Of a stretch of 64,000 nt of DNA, positions 18,832 to 27,009 are shown piece by piece (the stretch's first letter is position 1; each line of letters starts with the position of its first letter). Origin of the DNA: Roseovarius sp. EL26 (GTDB lineage: Bacteria; Pseudomonadota; Alphaproteobacteria; Rhodobacterales; Rhodobacteraceae). The translations under genes and the position numbers were made by a program. Below the pieces are notes generated by a model. The model was not told where the DNA came from and made no database searches. It saw nothing but the letters and a program-made list of their open reading frames with translations. The stretch lies in the NCBI RefSeq assembly GCF_900327775.1, contig NZ_OUMZ01000006.1, positions 186,001 through 250,000 on the forward strand. The letters are read 5' to 3'.

Positions 18832-19103
18832 CACTCAGACCGATTAAATTTATGACCGGTCTCAACGGTTTATCAATGTCAAAGCTTGACAGAGGCCACC
18901 TCATAGTCCGAAGCTGTCTTGGGGAGATTGTCCATATTTTCGCATTTGACATGGATGCAGTGCATTTGAATAGGTTCGACTGATGGCTCGCTATGGCTGA
19001 GCATTGGAACGATTAACTTATGAAACTGGCATTAAGTATGTCATGAAAATGTGGCAATAAAATCGCCATATATAAGAATACTAAAGTCCAACAGGAGTAT
19101 GTT
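18832..19103 (+). promoter_or_regulatory. Leader and promoter region of the first Pot-type operon
   Basis: About 270 bp without a gene. A TTGACA at 18946-18951, followed 16-17 bases later by GAATAG, is a possible promoter; a second TTGACA is at about 18888. The last 60 bases are AT-rich and end with AACAGGAG, the ribosome-binding site for the binding-protein gene. No riboswitch was recognised. Confidence 0.35.
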
Positions 19104-20231
19104 ATGAAAAAGCAAATGAACCGCCGTAGTGTGCTGAAGGGCACCGCTGCGTTTGGTGGTGCGGCCCTTGCGGCGCCGCTCTATTCAAAAAGCGCACTGG
19201 CCTCTTCAGGTGAGATCAACATCTTGATGTGGTCGGATTACCTGCCACCGGCGTTCCTTGAAGAGTTCGAAGCCGAAACCGGAATCAAGGTGAACTACAC
19301 TGGTATCGGGTCTAACGAAGAAATCATAAACAAGATGAAAGCGACCAAAGGTCAGGGCTTCGATATTGTTAGCCCCACCAACAACCGGTCGCTGCAATGG
19401 GGTCCGCTGGAGCTGCTGCAAGCCTTTGACCTGAACAAGGTCAATGTTGACGCGGTGAACCCTGCGATGATGAAGATCGGTACCGACGCTTGGAACTTTG
19501 GTGATAGCGGCGCGCATTGGCTACCGCATATCTGGGGTACTGAAGGCATCGCATATCGTACTGATCTGTGGCTGCCTGAAGGTGACGCACCTTCTTATGG
19601 GGATGTCTGGTCCGAAGCGAACGCTGGTAAAACCATGGGCCGTGCGCATTCGATGATGCTGGGTGCTGGCCTCTATATGGAAGCGTCCGGTGAGATGGAT
19701 GCAGGTTCTGTCTGGTCCGCGTATGAGAACGAAGAAAACATGCGCAAGGTCTGGGGTCAGATCACTGATTGGTGTGTGGCACGCAAAGACCGGATCAAAC
19801 TGATCTGGAACGATGCTGACACGCAAAAGAACGGCCTGTTGAACGAAGGCGTGATTGTTGGCCAAACATGGGATGGCCCACCGCTGGCGCTGAAATCTGC
19901 GGGTGAGCCGGTGCATTATCAAGCCCCGGTTGAAGGTGCGATGGCTTGGGTTGACGGCATGTCGATGCCAGTTGGTGCGACTAACATCGATCAGATCTAT
20001 GCGTTCATCGAATTTGCCTACCGTAAAGAGCCTGCAGGTGTCGCGATTGACAGCCACGGCTATAACTCGCCAGTTCTTGGCGCGGATACGTTCTCGGGCG
20101 ATGTTTATAAGAAGAACTTTGCCGAAGCCTATCCAGGTGACAGCCTTGCCAATCTGAACCCATGGCCGGCCGAAGCGCCATGGTATGCGGACATCCGGAC
20201 AGAGTTCGTGAACAAGTTCAAGAGCGCCTGA
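19104..20231 (+). CDS. Extracellular solute-binding protein, spermidine/putrescine (PotD/PotF) type
   Basis: A 375-residue secreted binding protein. The N-terminus MNRRSVLKGTAAFGGAALAAP is a twin-arginine signal, with cleavage probably after SALA near residue 34. The mature part begins GEINILMWSDYLPPAFLEEF and continues with ETGIKVNYTGIGSNEEIINKM, the pattern of polyamine-type binding proteins. First gene of a four-gene importer operon. The ligand could be a polyamine or another organic cation; sequence alone does not decide. Confidence 0.93.
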   Translation: MKKQMNRRSVLKGTAAFGGAALAAPLYSKSALASSGEINILMWSDYLPPAFLEEFEAETGIKVNYTGIGSNEEIINKMKATKGQGFDIVSPTNNRSLQWGPLELLQAFDLNKVNVDAVNPAMMKIGTDAWNFGDSGAHWLPHIWGTEGIAYRTDLWLPEGDAPSYGDVWSEANAGKTMGRAHSMMLGAGLYMEASGEMDAGSVWSAYENEENMRKVWGQITDWCVARKDRIKLIWNDADTQKNGLLNEGVIVGQTWDGPPLALKSAGEPVHYQAPVEGAMAWVDGMSMPVGATNIDQIYAFIEFAYRKEPAGVAIDSHGYNSPVLGADTFSGDVYKKNFAEAYPGDSLANLNPWPAEAPWYADIRTEFVNKFKSA

Positions 20232-20244
20232 TCGCTCTGAAACC

Positions 20245-20276
20245 AGCCCCCTGCGTTAGCGCGCGGGGGGCTATAT
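20245..20276 (+). terminator. GC-rich hairpin between binding-protein and ATPase genes
   Basis: AGCCCCCTGCG pairs with CGCGGGGGGCT around a TTAG loop, but no clean T-run follows (ATATTTG). It could be a leaky terminator or RNA stabiliser that keeps binding-protein transcript levels above those of the transporter core. Confidence 0.45.
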
Positions 20277-20347
20277 TTGCGCCTGAAAGGCCAAAAAGAC
20301 TGACATAAAACAGCGGTAAAGAACCGCGATGTAGGGAGAAGTGGAAC

Positions 20348-21460
20348 ATGAGTGCTGGAGTAGGCGTCGATCTTGAAAACCTCTGGATCCGCTTTGGGGA
20401 TTTTGTCGCGGTTCGCGACGCAAACGTACACATCAAAGGGGGCGATTTCTTTTCGTTCTTGGGGCCATCGGGGTGTGGGAAAACCACCATCTTAAGGGCT
20501 GTATCTGGATTTTTGGAGCCCTCCGAGGGCAACGTCTTGATCGGCGGCAACAATATGAAAGGCATTGGTCCGAACAAACGGCCAACTGCATTGATCTTTC
20601 AAAACCTTGCCCTTTTCCCATTGATGAAAGTCTGGGAAAACATCACATTTTCAATGGAAATCAAAGGTGCCAGTGCCGGTGAGCGTCGCAAACGCGCTGA
20701 TGAGCTACTGGACATGATTGCTCTGCCTGATCAGGGGGACAAGCTGCCCTCGGAATTGTCTGGCGGTCAACGTCAGCGGGTTGCAATTGCCCGTGCGCTT
20801 TGTGCCGAGCCTGATGTGCTATTGCTGGATGAGCCGCTATCAGCGCTTGACCTTAAGCTGCGCCAGCATATGCGGACTGAACTGCGCGAAATTCAAAAAC
20901 GTGTTGGCATTACCTTTATTTACATCACCCACGATCAGGGCGAAGCGCTGACAATGTCAGACGACATCGCGGTAATGCGTGCTGGTGTGATTGATCAGAT
21001 TGCCGATGGCAAAACCATCTATAATGATCCTGCAACTGCCTTTGCAGCGTCCTTTGTGGGGGAAAACAATGTTTTCCGCGGTAAGGTGTCTAAGGTGATG
21101 GGCAATGAGGTGATGATCTCGACCAATCGCTCAGGCAATTTGGTCTCACGGGTCTCAACGGCCAATCAAGGCAAGTTGAAGGAAGGTGACGAGGCGATGA
21201 TGTTCATCCGCCCCGAGGCCTTTGCGCTGGCCCCCGATGGCGCCAGTGGTGACCATTTTGTCACTGCGACAGTCACGCATGAAGAGTTTGAGGGCAACAC
21301 TTTCAATATCTTCACCGAAGGCGACGGCGGCAAAGAGATTAAGATCTCGATCCCGAACCTTGGTCAATCATTTGAATCTCATACCGGTCAGCCGATCACG
21401 TTGGAATACGACAGCAACAATGCTGTTGCGGTTCCAGCTGGTGAGCTGGCTGCGGAATAG
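20348..21460 (+). CDS. ABC transporter ATP-binding protein, PotA/PotG type
   Basis: A 370-residue cytoplasmic ATPase. Walker A is GPSGCGKTTILRAV, the Q-loop region is ALIFQNLALFPLM, the signature is LSGGQRQRVAIARAL, Walker B is VLLLDEPLSALD, and the switch His is in ITHDQGEALTMSD. Residues after about 235 form the TOBE regulatory domain (MFIRPEAFAL). It energises the two permeases encoded directly downstream. The gap to the next gene is 12 bp. Confidence 0.95.
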   Translation: MSAGVGVDLENLWIRFGDFVAVRDANVHIKGGDFFSFLGPSGCGKTTILRAVSGFLEPSEGNVLIGGNNMKGIGPNKRPTALIFQNLALFPLMKVWENITFSMEIKGASAGERRKRADELLDMIALPDQGDKLPSELSGGQRQRVAIARALCAEPDVLLLDEPLSALDLKLRQHMRTELREIQKRVGITFIYITHDQGEALTMSDDIAVMRAGVIDQIADGKTIYNDPATAFAASFVGENNVFRGKVSKVMGNEVMISTNRSGNLVSRVSTANQGKLKEGDEAMMFIRPEAFALAPDGASGDHFVTATVTHEEFEGNTFNIFTEGDGGKEIKISIPNLGQSFESHTGQPITLEYDSNNAVAVPAGELAAE

Positions 21461-21472
21461 GGAGGCCGAGAT

Positions 21473-22393
21473 ATGCCCGGCTTCCTTAAGGAGTTTTTAA
21501 ACCGCAACGGCACAGGGATGGGATTGGCAATCCTTGGTCTGGTCCTGTTCTGGACTGTTGGCCTGATCATTCTGCCGCAGTTGTCGATGCTTGATTTCTC
21601 ATTCCGTCCAAACCTGCCCCCTCCGGAAATTGGTGGGCCAAAGGACGTTTATACGCTTGAGAACTATAAATACTTGATCTTCGGTCCAGAGGGCGGCAGT
21701 CAGAATTACAACGTGGTCGACCTCAAGGTGTTTTACCGGACGTTGATTGCGGCGGTTTTTGTCACCATCTTCAACCTGATCTTGTGCTACCCGATCGCTT
21801 ATTATCTGGGTCAAAGCAAAGGTAACCACATCCGCATTTTTGCGCTGATGCTGATTATTCCTTACTGGATCAACGAGATCTTGCGCGCCTTTGCCTTGCG
21901 GATCATCTTTGGTGAAAGTGGCGTGCTGAATACTGTGCTGATGGGGCTTGGTGTGTTTGATACGCCATTTGACTTTGTCCGCAATGACATCGCGCTTTAT
22001 GCTGGTTTGGGATATGCCTACATTCTGTTGATGATCTTCCCGATCTATAATGTGATCGAAAGTCTTGATCGCAACCAGATCGAAGCGGCACGGGATATGG
22101 GGGCCTCTTGGACGCGTATTCACCGGCGGATTGTTATTCCCTATGCCAAACCGGGCATCAGCTCGGGTTGTACCATGGTGTTCATGTTGTCAGCCGGTGC
22201 GCTGGCCGCGCCTCAGATCCTTGGGGGGCCGTCCAGTCTGTGGTTTACGCAGCTGATCTATCAGCAGTTCAATGACAACAGTGACTGGCCGCAGGGGGCT
22301 GCCTATGCAGTTGTTCTGCTGGTGACCTGTATCTTGCTGGTGCTGCTTGCCATGCGCCTGTTCAAAGTGAACATGGGGGATATTGGCAAATGA
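21473..22393 (+). CDS. ABC transporter permease, PotB/PotH type
   Basis: A 306-residue inner-membrane protein with about six hydrophobic segments. The first is at residues 15-40 (AILGLVLFWTVGLIILPQLSM). The EAA-loop that contacts the ATPase is at EAARDMGASWTRIHRRIVIP, typical of this family. There is a sizeable periplasmic loop (about residues 45-75) between segments 1 and 2. The stop overlaps the next start (ATGA at 22390). Confidence 0.94.
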   Translation: MPGFLKEFLNRNGTGMGLAILGLVLFWTVGLIILPQLSMLDFSFRPNLPPPEIGGPKDVYTLENYKYLIFGPEGGSQNYNVVDLKVFYRTLIAAVFVTIFNLILCYPIAYYLGQSKGNHIRIFALMLIIPYWINEILRAFALRIIFGESGVLNTVLMGLGVFDTPFDFVRNDIALYAGLGYAYILLMIFPIYNVIESLDRNQIEAARDMGASWTRIHRRIVIPYAKPGISSGCTMVFMLSAGALAAPQILGGPSSLWFTQLIYQQFNDNSDWPQGAAYAVVLLVTCILLVLLAMRLFKVNMGDIGK

Positions 22394-23673
22394 TGAGCGA
22401 ACGTATCATTCGTTACAGCATCTGGATCTATCTGGCGATTTTCTTCTCCTATCTGCTGGGTCCATTGGTGATCATGTCGATCACCGCGTTCAACTCTCCT
22501 ACGTTTCCGCGGGCAACACCGTGGGAATGTCTGACTTTTGAATGGTTTTCAGCCCTGTTTCAGGATCAGCGTATTCTGAACGGGATCAAGAACTCTGTGG
22601 TTGTGGGGCTTGGGACTGTCATTTTGTCGGTCTCAATGGGTCTGGCAGGGGCGCTTATGCTGACCCAGATCTGGCCAAAAATGCGCGCCACTTACTATAC
22701 CATCATCATCGCGCCGATTCTTATTCCCGGCGTTGTGATTGGTATCTCGACCTTGGTGTTCTGGGATCGGGTCAACCGTATGTTGGGTCTGGGTGCGGAT
22801 AGCTTTTTGTCAAACGGCTTGTTCCTGACGATCATTGGTCAATCGACCTTTATCGCCAGCTATTGCTTGTTGGTTCTGGTCGCGCGTTTGCAACGCTATG
22901 ATCTGGCTCTGACCGAAGCGGCGCTTGATCTGGGGGCCAGCCACGCGCAGGCCTTTCGTAAGATCCTGCTGCCGTTCATGCGGCCGGCGCTTGCGTCTGC
23001 AGCGGTACTGGCGTTCCTGGCAAGCTTTGAAAACTACAACACCACCACGTTTACCTTTGGTGAATATCCAACGTTGACGATCGAGCTGGCGCAAAAGGTC
23101 CGCTACGGCATCACGCCTGCGATCTCAGCCTTGGCGTTTATCATCGTGGCGCTGACGGTGTTTTTTGCCCTGATCAACGAAAGCAAGATCAAACGCAAAG
23201 AGCAGGTCATGGAGGCGCGTAAAAACGCCACCGTGGGTGAGCTGAGTAAAGGGGTGAAAGTTCCCGGTTTCCTGAGCGGTAATCCGGCGGCTATAGTACT
23301 GGTGCTGTTTTGTTTTGCGTCGGTGGCAGTGGTTGGTACTGCAACGGCTTATAGCCCTGACCAGTGTGTGGCTCGTGTCAAAGAGCAAAAGCAAATCGAA
23401 GCATCCGAGCGTATTCAGGAGTTGCGCCGCAAGCGTGACGAAGAAAACCTGAAGAAGTTCAAAGGTGTCTTTGATCCCGATGATATCGCACCAAATGAGG
23501 AAAGCGTTCCTAAGCAGGATAATAATTCCGGGTTTAGCGGTGTCTTTGACCCCAATGCGCTGAATGGCGAGGATGGCACGCAAGACGATAGTGATGCATC
23601 TGGGGGTGACGACAGTGGCAACAGTTCGGGCTTTGGTGGGGTGTTTGACCCCAACAACTTGAACTCGGAATAA
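22390..23673 (+). CDS. ABC transporter permease, PotC/PotI type, with a long repeat-bearing C-terminal tail
   Basis: A 427-residue permease, about 160 longer than the usual ~265. Residues 1-265 are a normal PotC-like six-segment core with EAA loop EAALDLGASHAQAFRKILLP. After a basic linker (INESKIKRKEQ) comes an extra hydrophobic segment at about 300-318 (NPAAIVLVLFCFASVAVV). Then follow a Cys (DQC), a charged helical stretch, and a low-complexity acidic tail carrying GVFDP at residues 359, 384 and 417. With a seventh membrane segment the tail would lie in the periplasm if the core keeps its usual topology (inference). Possible roles are docking the binding protein or anchoring a partner; neither is established. 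Confidence 0.92.
   Translation: MMSERIIRYSIWIYLAIFFSYLLGPLVIMSITAFNSPTFPRATPWECLTFEWFSALFQDQRILNGIKNSVVVGLGTVILSVSMGLAGALMLTQIWPKMRATYYTIIIAPILIPGVVIGISTLVFWDRVNRMLGLGADSFLSNGLFLTIIGQSTFIASYCLLVLVARLQRYDLALTEAALDLGASHAQAFRKILLPFMRPALASAAVLAFLASFENYNTTTFTFGEYPTLTIELAQKVRYGITPAISALAFIIVALTVFFALINESKIKRKEQVMEARKNATVGELSKGVKVPGFLSGNPAAIVLVLFCFASVAVVGTATAYSPDQCVARVKEQKQIEASERIQELRRKRDEENLKKFKGVFDPDDIAPNEESVPKQDNNSGFSGVFDPNALNGEDGTQDDSDASGGDDSGNSSGFGGVFDPNNLNSE
23464..23667 (+). repeat. Three coding repeats of the GVFDP(N)xLN motif
   Basis: The coding sequence for GVFDP occurs at 23464, 23539 and 23638. The second and third extend to GVFDPNALN and GVFDPNNLN and are preceded by GFS or GFG. Codon choice differs between copies (ggtgtctttgatccc, ggtgtctttgacccc, ggggtgtttgacccc), so the motif looks kept by selection or old duplication rather than recent slippage. 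Confidence 0.8.
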
Positions 23674-23680
23674 ATTCAGC

Positions 23681-23711
23681 ATGAGCCGCCCAATTTGGGC
23701 GGCTCATTTTC
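23681..23711. terminator. Bidirectional Rho-independent terminator
   Basis: An 11-bp perfect stem ATGAGCCGCCC / GGGCGGCTCAT with loop AATTT, followed by TTTT. It lies between the convergent permease and sulfatase-superfamily genes. Confidence 0.9.
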
Positions 23712-23719
23712 TGTTAGAT

Positions 23720-25255
23720 CTATGAGTGACGTGAGCGCGATTTTGGTCCATCGGTCGTGATCGTATCCAGCGAAAGTGTATGATCCATATTACGCATCCG
23801 ATGGCGAAGCATGGCGCGGGTCAGTCGGTTCAGGTCGGATGTAAATTCGGGCTGGTCTGCTACATTTTCCAACTCGCCCTTACCATGATGGTCAAACAAC
23901 ATCGGCGGTAGGTCGGCAGCAAACTCAACCAAGCTAAAACGCGCGTCGCGTAGAATGCTGAGGCAGGAGTCGCTGGGCCCAGTGTTCAAGGCCTTTTCCC
24001 ATAATGTGGGGGACTGTGGTTCGGAAAAGTCCAGTTCCGAAAAACTGTAGCTTCGCCAATCCTGTGGTGTTTCCCCCTGAAGAAGTGGCATCAGCGAGCG
24101 GCCATCCATCGAATTAGGGATTCCTTGCCTAACCCAATCAAGAATGGTTGGCGCTACATCAATGGATTCGGTTGGAACAGAGACTGTTTTTCCCGCATTT
24201 TCATCATTATCTGGCATCCGAATGATCAGCGGCGTGTGATAGGCCGCGTCATAAACCGTCATCTTGCCCCAGGCATGACGATCCCCCAGCATTTCGCCGT
24301 GATCGGCGGTGACAACCAGCAACGTGTTGTCATACTGACCACTGGTTTTGAGGTGCTCAACCACCCGTCCGATGTGGTGATCGACTTCGGTAGCCAGCCC
24401 CAGATAGACTGCTCGTAGAGTTTGGATGTTTTTATCTGTGGGCTTCAGATCCGGGAAACCTTCGACAAAGTTTGCAATCGACATGCTATCAAGCATCGGG
24501 CCGAAAAACGGATGGGTATCGAATTCACTTGTCGTATTGTCCAATCTTTGTGGAAATGGAAGGCTGGCTGGATCATACATATTGTTATAGGGTGCGGGGG
24601 CCACAAGTGGCGGATGCGGACGGATGTAAGTCAGGTGCGCAAACCAGTTTTGGCTGGAATAGGCTCTTATTTTTCCCAAAAAGGAATCCGTTAGAAACGC
24701 CGTATCGCTATGCTCAGCGGTATAAATGGCTGGCCCGTTTAGGCGCGGTGTTCCATCGGCATCGGGTTGTGGTCTATAAACATCCCAATAATTGCTGACC
24801 TGGTATCCCTCAGCCATCAGCATGGATTGCCAAGGGTATGACATTTCCATTCGCATTTCGGTCATCTCGTGAAACCCGGCCATCGGATATTCATAGGTCT
24901 TCATTGCTGGGTCATTGGGGTGATGCACCCGCGGATCGGCAGAAGTGTCGGTATAGCCAAACAGCATCGGCAAATAACCCGCCTTGCGCATTTCCGTGGC
25001 GACGTTCGGCGTGTCATGGCGCAGTGGCGTGCCATTACGGACCGAACGATGGTTCATCGCATATTGTCCGGTTAGAATGGATGCGCGTGAAGGGCCGCAA
25101 GGGTTAGTAACGGAATAATGTCGATCAAATGTCACCGCGTCCTGCATCAGTGCACGTAGGTGGGGCAGGTTCACATGATCGGCCAATGCGCCCTTTAGGC
25201 AGTCGGCGCGCAACTGATCAATAATAATGAACAGGACGTTTCGCGTGTTCGGCAT
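23720..25255 (-). CDS. Sulfatase-superfamily hydrolase, phosphonate monoester hydrolase/phosphodiesterase-like
   Basis: A 511-residue hydrolase with the formylglycine site NPCGPSRASILTGQY; the C-G-P-S-R core needs Cys-to-formylglycine conversion. Metal sites are visible at IIIDQLRAD near the start and VTADHGEMLGD near residue 320. The C-G-P-x-R variant, the NVLFIIIDQ start, the RPHPPLVAPAPYNNMY segment and the PPMLFDHHGKGELENVA end recall rhizobial phosphonate monoester hydrolases, which split phosphodiesters as well as sulfate esters. No signal peptide is seen, so it is likely cytoplasmic. The ATG at 25255 is preferred; an open frame from 25339 adds 28 unlike residues. It is divergent from the DeoR gene, with shared operator-like repeats. 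Classical sulfatase activity remains possible. Confidence 0.85.
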   Translation of the reverse strand: MPNTRNVLFIIIDQLRADCLKGALADHVNLPHLRALMQDAVTFDRHYSVTNPCGPSRASILTGQYAMNHRSVRNGTPLRHDTPNVATEMRKAGYLPMLFGYTDTSADPRVHHPNDPAMKTYEYPMAGFHEMTEMRMEMSYPWQSMLMAEGYQVSNYWDVYRPQPDADGTPRLNGPAIYTAEHSDTAFLTDSFLGKIRAYSSQNWFAHLTYIRPHPPLVAPAPYNNMYDPASLPFPQRLDNTTSEFDTHPFFGPMLDSMSIANFVEGFPDLKPTDKNIQTLRAVYLGLATEVDHHIGRVVEHLKTSGQYDNTLLVVTADHGEMLGDRHAWGKMTVYDAAYHTPLIIRMPDNDENAGKTVSVPTESIDVAPTILDWVRQGIPNSMDGRSLMPLLQGETPQDWRSYSFSELDFSEPQSPTLWEKALNTGPSDSCLSILRDARFSLVEFAADLPPMLFDHHGKGELENVADQPEFTSDLNRLTRAMLRHRMRNMDHTLSLDTITTDGPKSRSRHS

Positions 25256-25360
25256 GGGCCTGCTCCGGTCTAACCACGGGTGATGACCTTGATAGATCAC
25301 CACATCCGAGAACGCGTCACAATTCAAAAAACGACTCAATGCTGACGCATATCCACATAA

Positions 25361-25435
25361 TTTTTGTTTTTTTATGGGGAAAAGAAATTAATTTGACCGT
25401 TTTTGTTGATTTATGTGGGTTTTTGCGTGTTTATA
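25361..25435 (+). promoter_or_regulatory. Three direct repeats, likely DeoR-family operator
   Basis: TTTTTG-N4-TTTAT(G/A) occurs at 25361-25376, 25400-25415 and 25420-25435. Start-to-start spacings are 39 and 20 bp, close to whole helical turns, so a regulator could sit on one face of the DNA. The block fills the gap between the divergent sulfatase-superfamily and DeoR genes; DeoR-family proteins often bind repeated sites. The link to this regulator is inferred. Confidence 0.5.
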
Positions 25436-25440
25436 GCGAC

Positions 25441-26226
25441 ATGAAAGATCAATCGACACATTCCCACCGGGAGCTGGAGCTTTTGGCAGCCCTACGGCGG
25501 CTGGGCGGATCTGCACGCTCGGCTGATCTGGCGCGGCTTCTGGATGTGTCAGAGGAAACCGTGCGCCGGGCGATTAAATCTCTCGCAAAGGCTGGTGTGC
25601 TCCAGCGTGTACATGGTGGGGCGCATTTGTCAGGAAGCCAAGGGGACAGCAGTTTCTTCCAGCGTATTTCTGAATATTCCAAGCAAAAACGCGCAATTGC
25701 GAAGGCTGTTCCTGATTTGATTGATCGCGGGCTGACGGTATTTCTGGATGTCGGATCGACCACGGCATTTATCGCAGAAGAGCTTAGTTTGCGGAGTGAT
25801 CTGACGTTTGTCACCAACTCGATCAGCGTGGCGCAAACATTGGTCAGTCACGAGGGCAACCGGGTGCATATTCTGGGCGGGGAAATGCAAAATAATGAAC
25901 GCGGAGCCTTTGGGCATGTGACCGAAACCCAAGCGCGCCGGTATTCATATGACGTTGCGATCCTGTCTGCTGATGCGCTTTCAGTGCGTTCTGGGCCGCT
26001 TTATCTGAATGCGGCCGAGGCGTCACTCAGCGAAGTTGTAGCTGAGTGTGCCAATCAGATTATTTTGCCGGTCGATCATCATAAATTCAATGCCTTAGCG
26101 CCGCATCGCGGAATTGATCCACAGCGGGTTGATGTTTTGCTGGCGGATCAGGCCCCATCAGCGGATTTGGCAACCGCGTTGCAAAACTGGGATGTAACGC
26201 TGACAATTTGCGACGGAAAGACATAA
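25441..26226 (+). CDS. DeoR/GlpR-family transcriptional regulator
   Basis: A 261-residue regulator. The N-terminal DeoR helix-turn-helix (ARSADLARLLDVSEETVRRAIKSL, then GVLQRVHGGAHL) is followed by the sugar-phosphate isomerase-like sensor domain (FLDVGSTTAFIAEEL, FVTNSISVAQTL, ILSADALS). This domain usually senses a phosphorylated metabolite, which fits a pathway with a phosphatase. The ATG at 25441 is chosen; an open frame reaching back to 25339 would cross the operator repeats. The stop overlaps the next ATG (TAATG), so it is the first gene of the seven-gene operon and probably regulates itself and the divergent hydrolase. Confidence 0.93.
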   Translation: MKDQSTHSHRELELLAALRRLGGSARSADLARLLDVSEETVRRAIKSLAKAGVLQRVHGGAHLSGSQGDSSFFQRISEYSKQKRAIAKAVPDLIDRGLTVFLDVGSTTAFIAEELSLRSDLTFVTNSISVAQTLVSHEGNRVHILGGEMQNNERGAFGHVTETQARRYSYDVAILSADALSVRSGPLYLNAAEASLSEVVAECANQIILPVDHHKFNALAPHRGIDPQRVDVLLADQAPSADLATALQNWDVTLTICDGKT

Positions 26227-27008
26227 TGGTTCAAAACGATTTGAAACTGACATTGGCGGATCATGCCGCACGCATTGCCGACATCGCCGGTGATGCCGCC
26301 AGGGGCTATTTTCGTGGGCGGTTGGGGGTCGAGTTTAAGACGGATGAAAGCCCGGTTACGCAGGCCGATAAAGGTGTAGAAGACAAGGTCCGCGAATACA
26401 TAAAGGAACACTTTCCTGATCACGGAATCTTTGGCGAAGAACACGGTATCGAGGGTGAAAACAGCCGCCAGATGTGGGTGATTGACCCAATCGATGGCAC
26501 CCGATCATTTTTGTCGGGACATCCGTTGTTTGGGTTTTTACTTTGTCATCTGATGGACGGTCTGCCGCAGATTGGCGTGATTGGCATGCCCGCGCTGAAC
26601 GAAGTGTTGATTGGCGAAAAAGGTCAGGGCACCACACTGAACGGGTCATTGGTGCGCAGTTCTGCCCAAACCGAGCTGTCGAAGGCCATTCTTTTCGTTA
26701 ACGAAGGCGAAAAACTGCATCGCGATTACCCGGAGATGTTCGATCAATTGATTAATGCGGCGCAGACGATGCGGTTTTCTTATGATTGCTATCCGCATGC
26801 CTTGTTGGCGATGGGACATGTTGATGCCGTGGTCGATTATGATCTTCAGCCTTATGATTATCTGGCGGTTTCTGTTGTAGTTGAGGAGGCAGGCGGCATT
26901 GTAACTGATTGGGCGGGCAGGCCACTGACGTTACAATCCGACGGCCGGATTGTCTCGGCTGCGACGCCCCAGCTTCATGCGCAACTTTTGACACAGGTAA
27001 ACAGCTGA
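26226..27008 (+). CDS. Inositol-monophosphatase-family phosphatase (HisN/SuhB-like)
   Basis: A 260-residue Mg-dependent phosphomonoesterase. Motifs are FGEEHGIEG (metal Glu), WVIDPIDGTRSFLSG (the D-P-I-D-G-T core) and DLQPYDYLAVSVVVEEAGG (third metal Asp with the W/Y-D pattern). Family members act on inositol phosphate, histidinol phosphate or other small phosphate esters. Within this operon it could dephosphorylate the monoester left by the divergent phosphodiesterase-like enzyme; that is inference. It is coupled to the regulator by TAATG overlap and followed 1 bp later by the transporter gene. Confidence 0.92.
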   Translation: MVQNDLKLTLADHAARIADIAGDAARGYFRGRLGVEFKTDESPVTQADKGVEDKVREYIKEHFPDHGIFGEEHGIEGENSRQMWVIDPIDGTRSFLSGHPLFGFLLCHLMDGLPQIGVIGMPALNEVLIGEKGQGTTLNGSLVRSSAQTELSKAILFVNEGEKLHRDYPEMFDQLINAAQTMRFSYDCYPHALLAMGHVDAVVDYDLQPYDYLAVSVVVEEAGGIVTDWAGRPLTLQSDGRIVSAATPQLHAQLLTQVNS

Positions 27009-27009
27009 C

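Noticed and set aside
20245..20276. Hairpin as a full terminator that would split the first importer operon
   Set aside because: There is no clear T-run after the stem, and the gene order is that of a single transporter operon; kept only as a possible attenuator.
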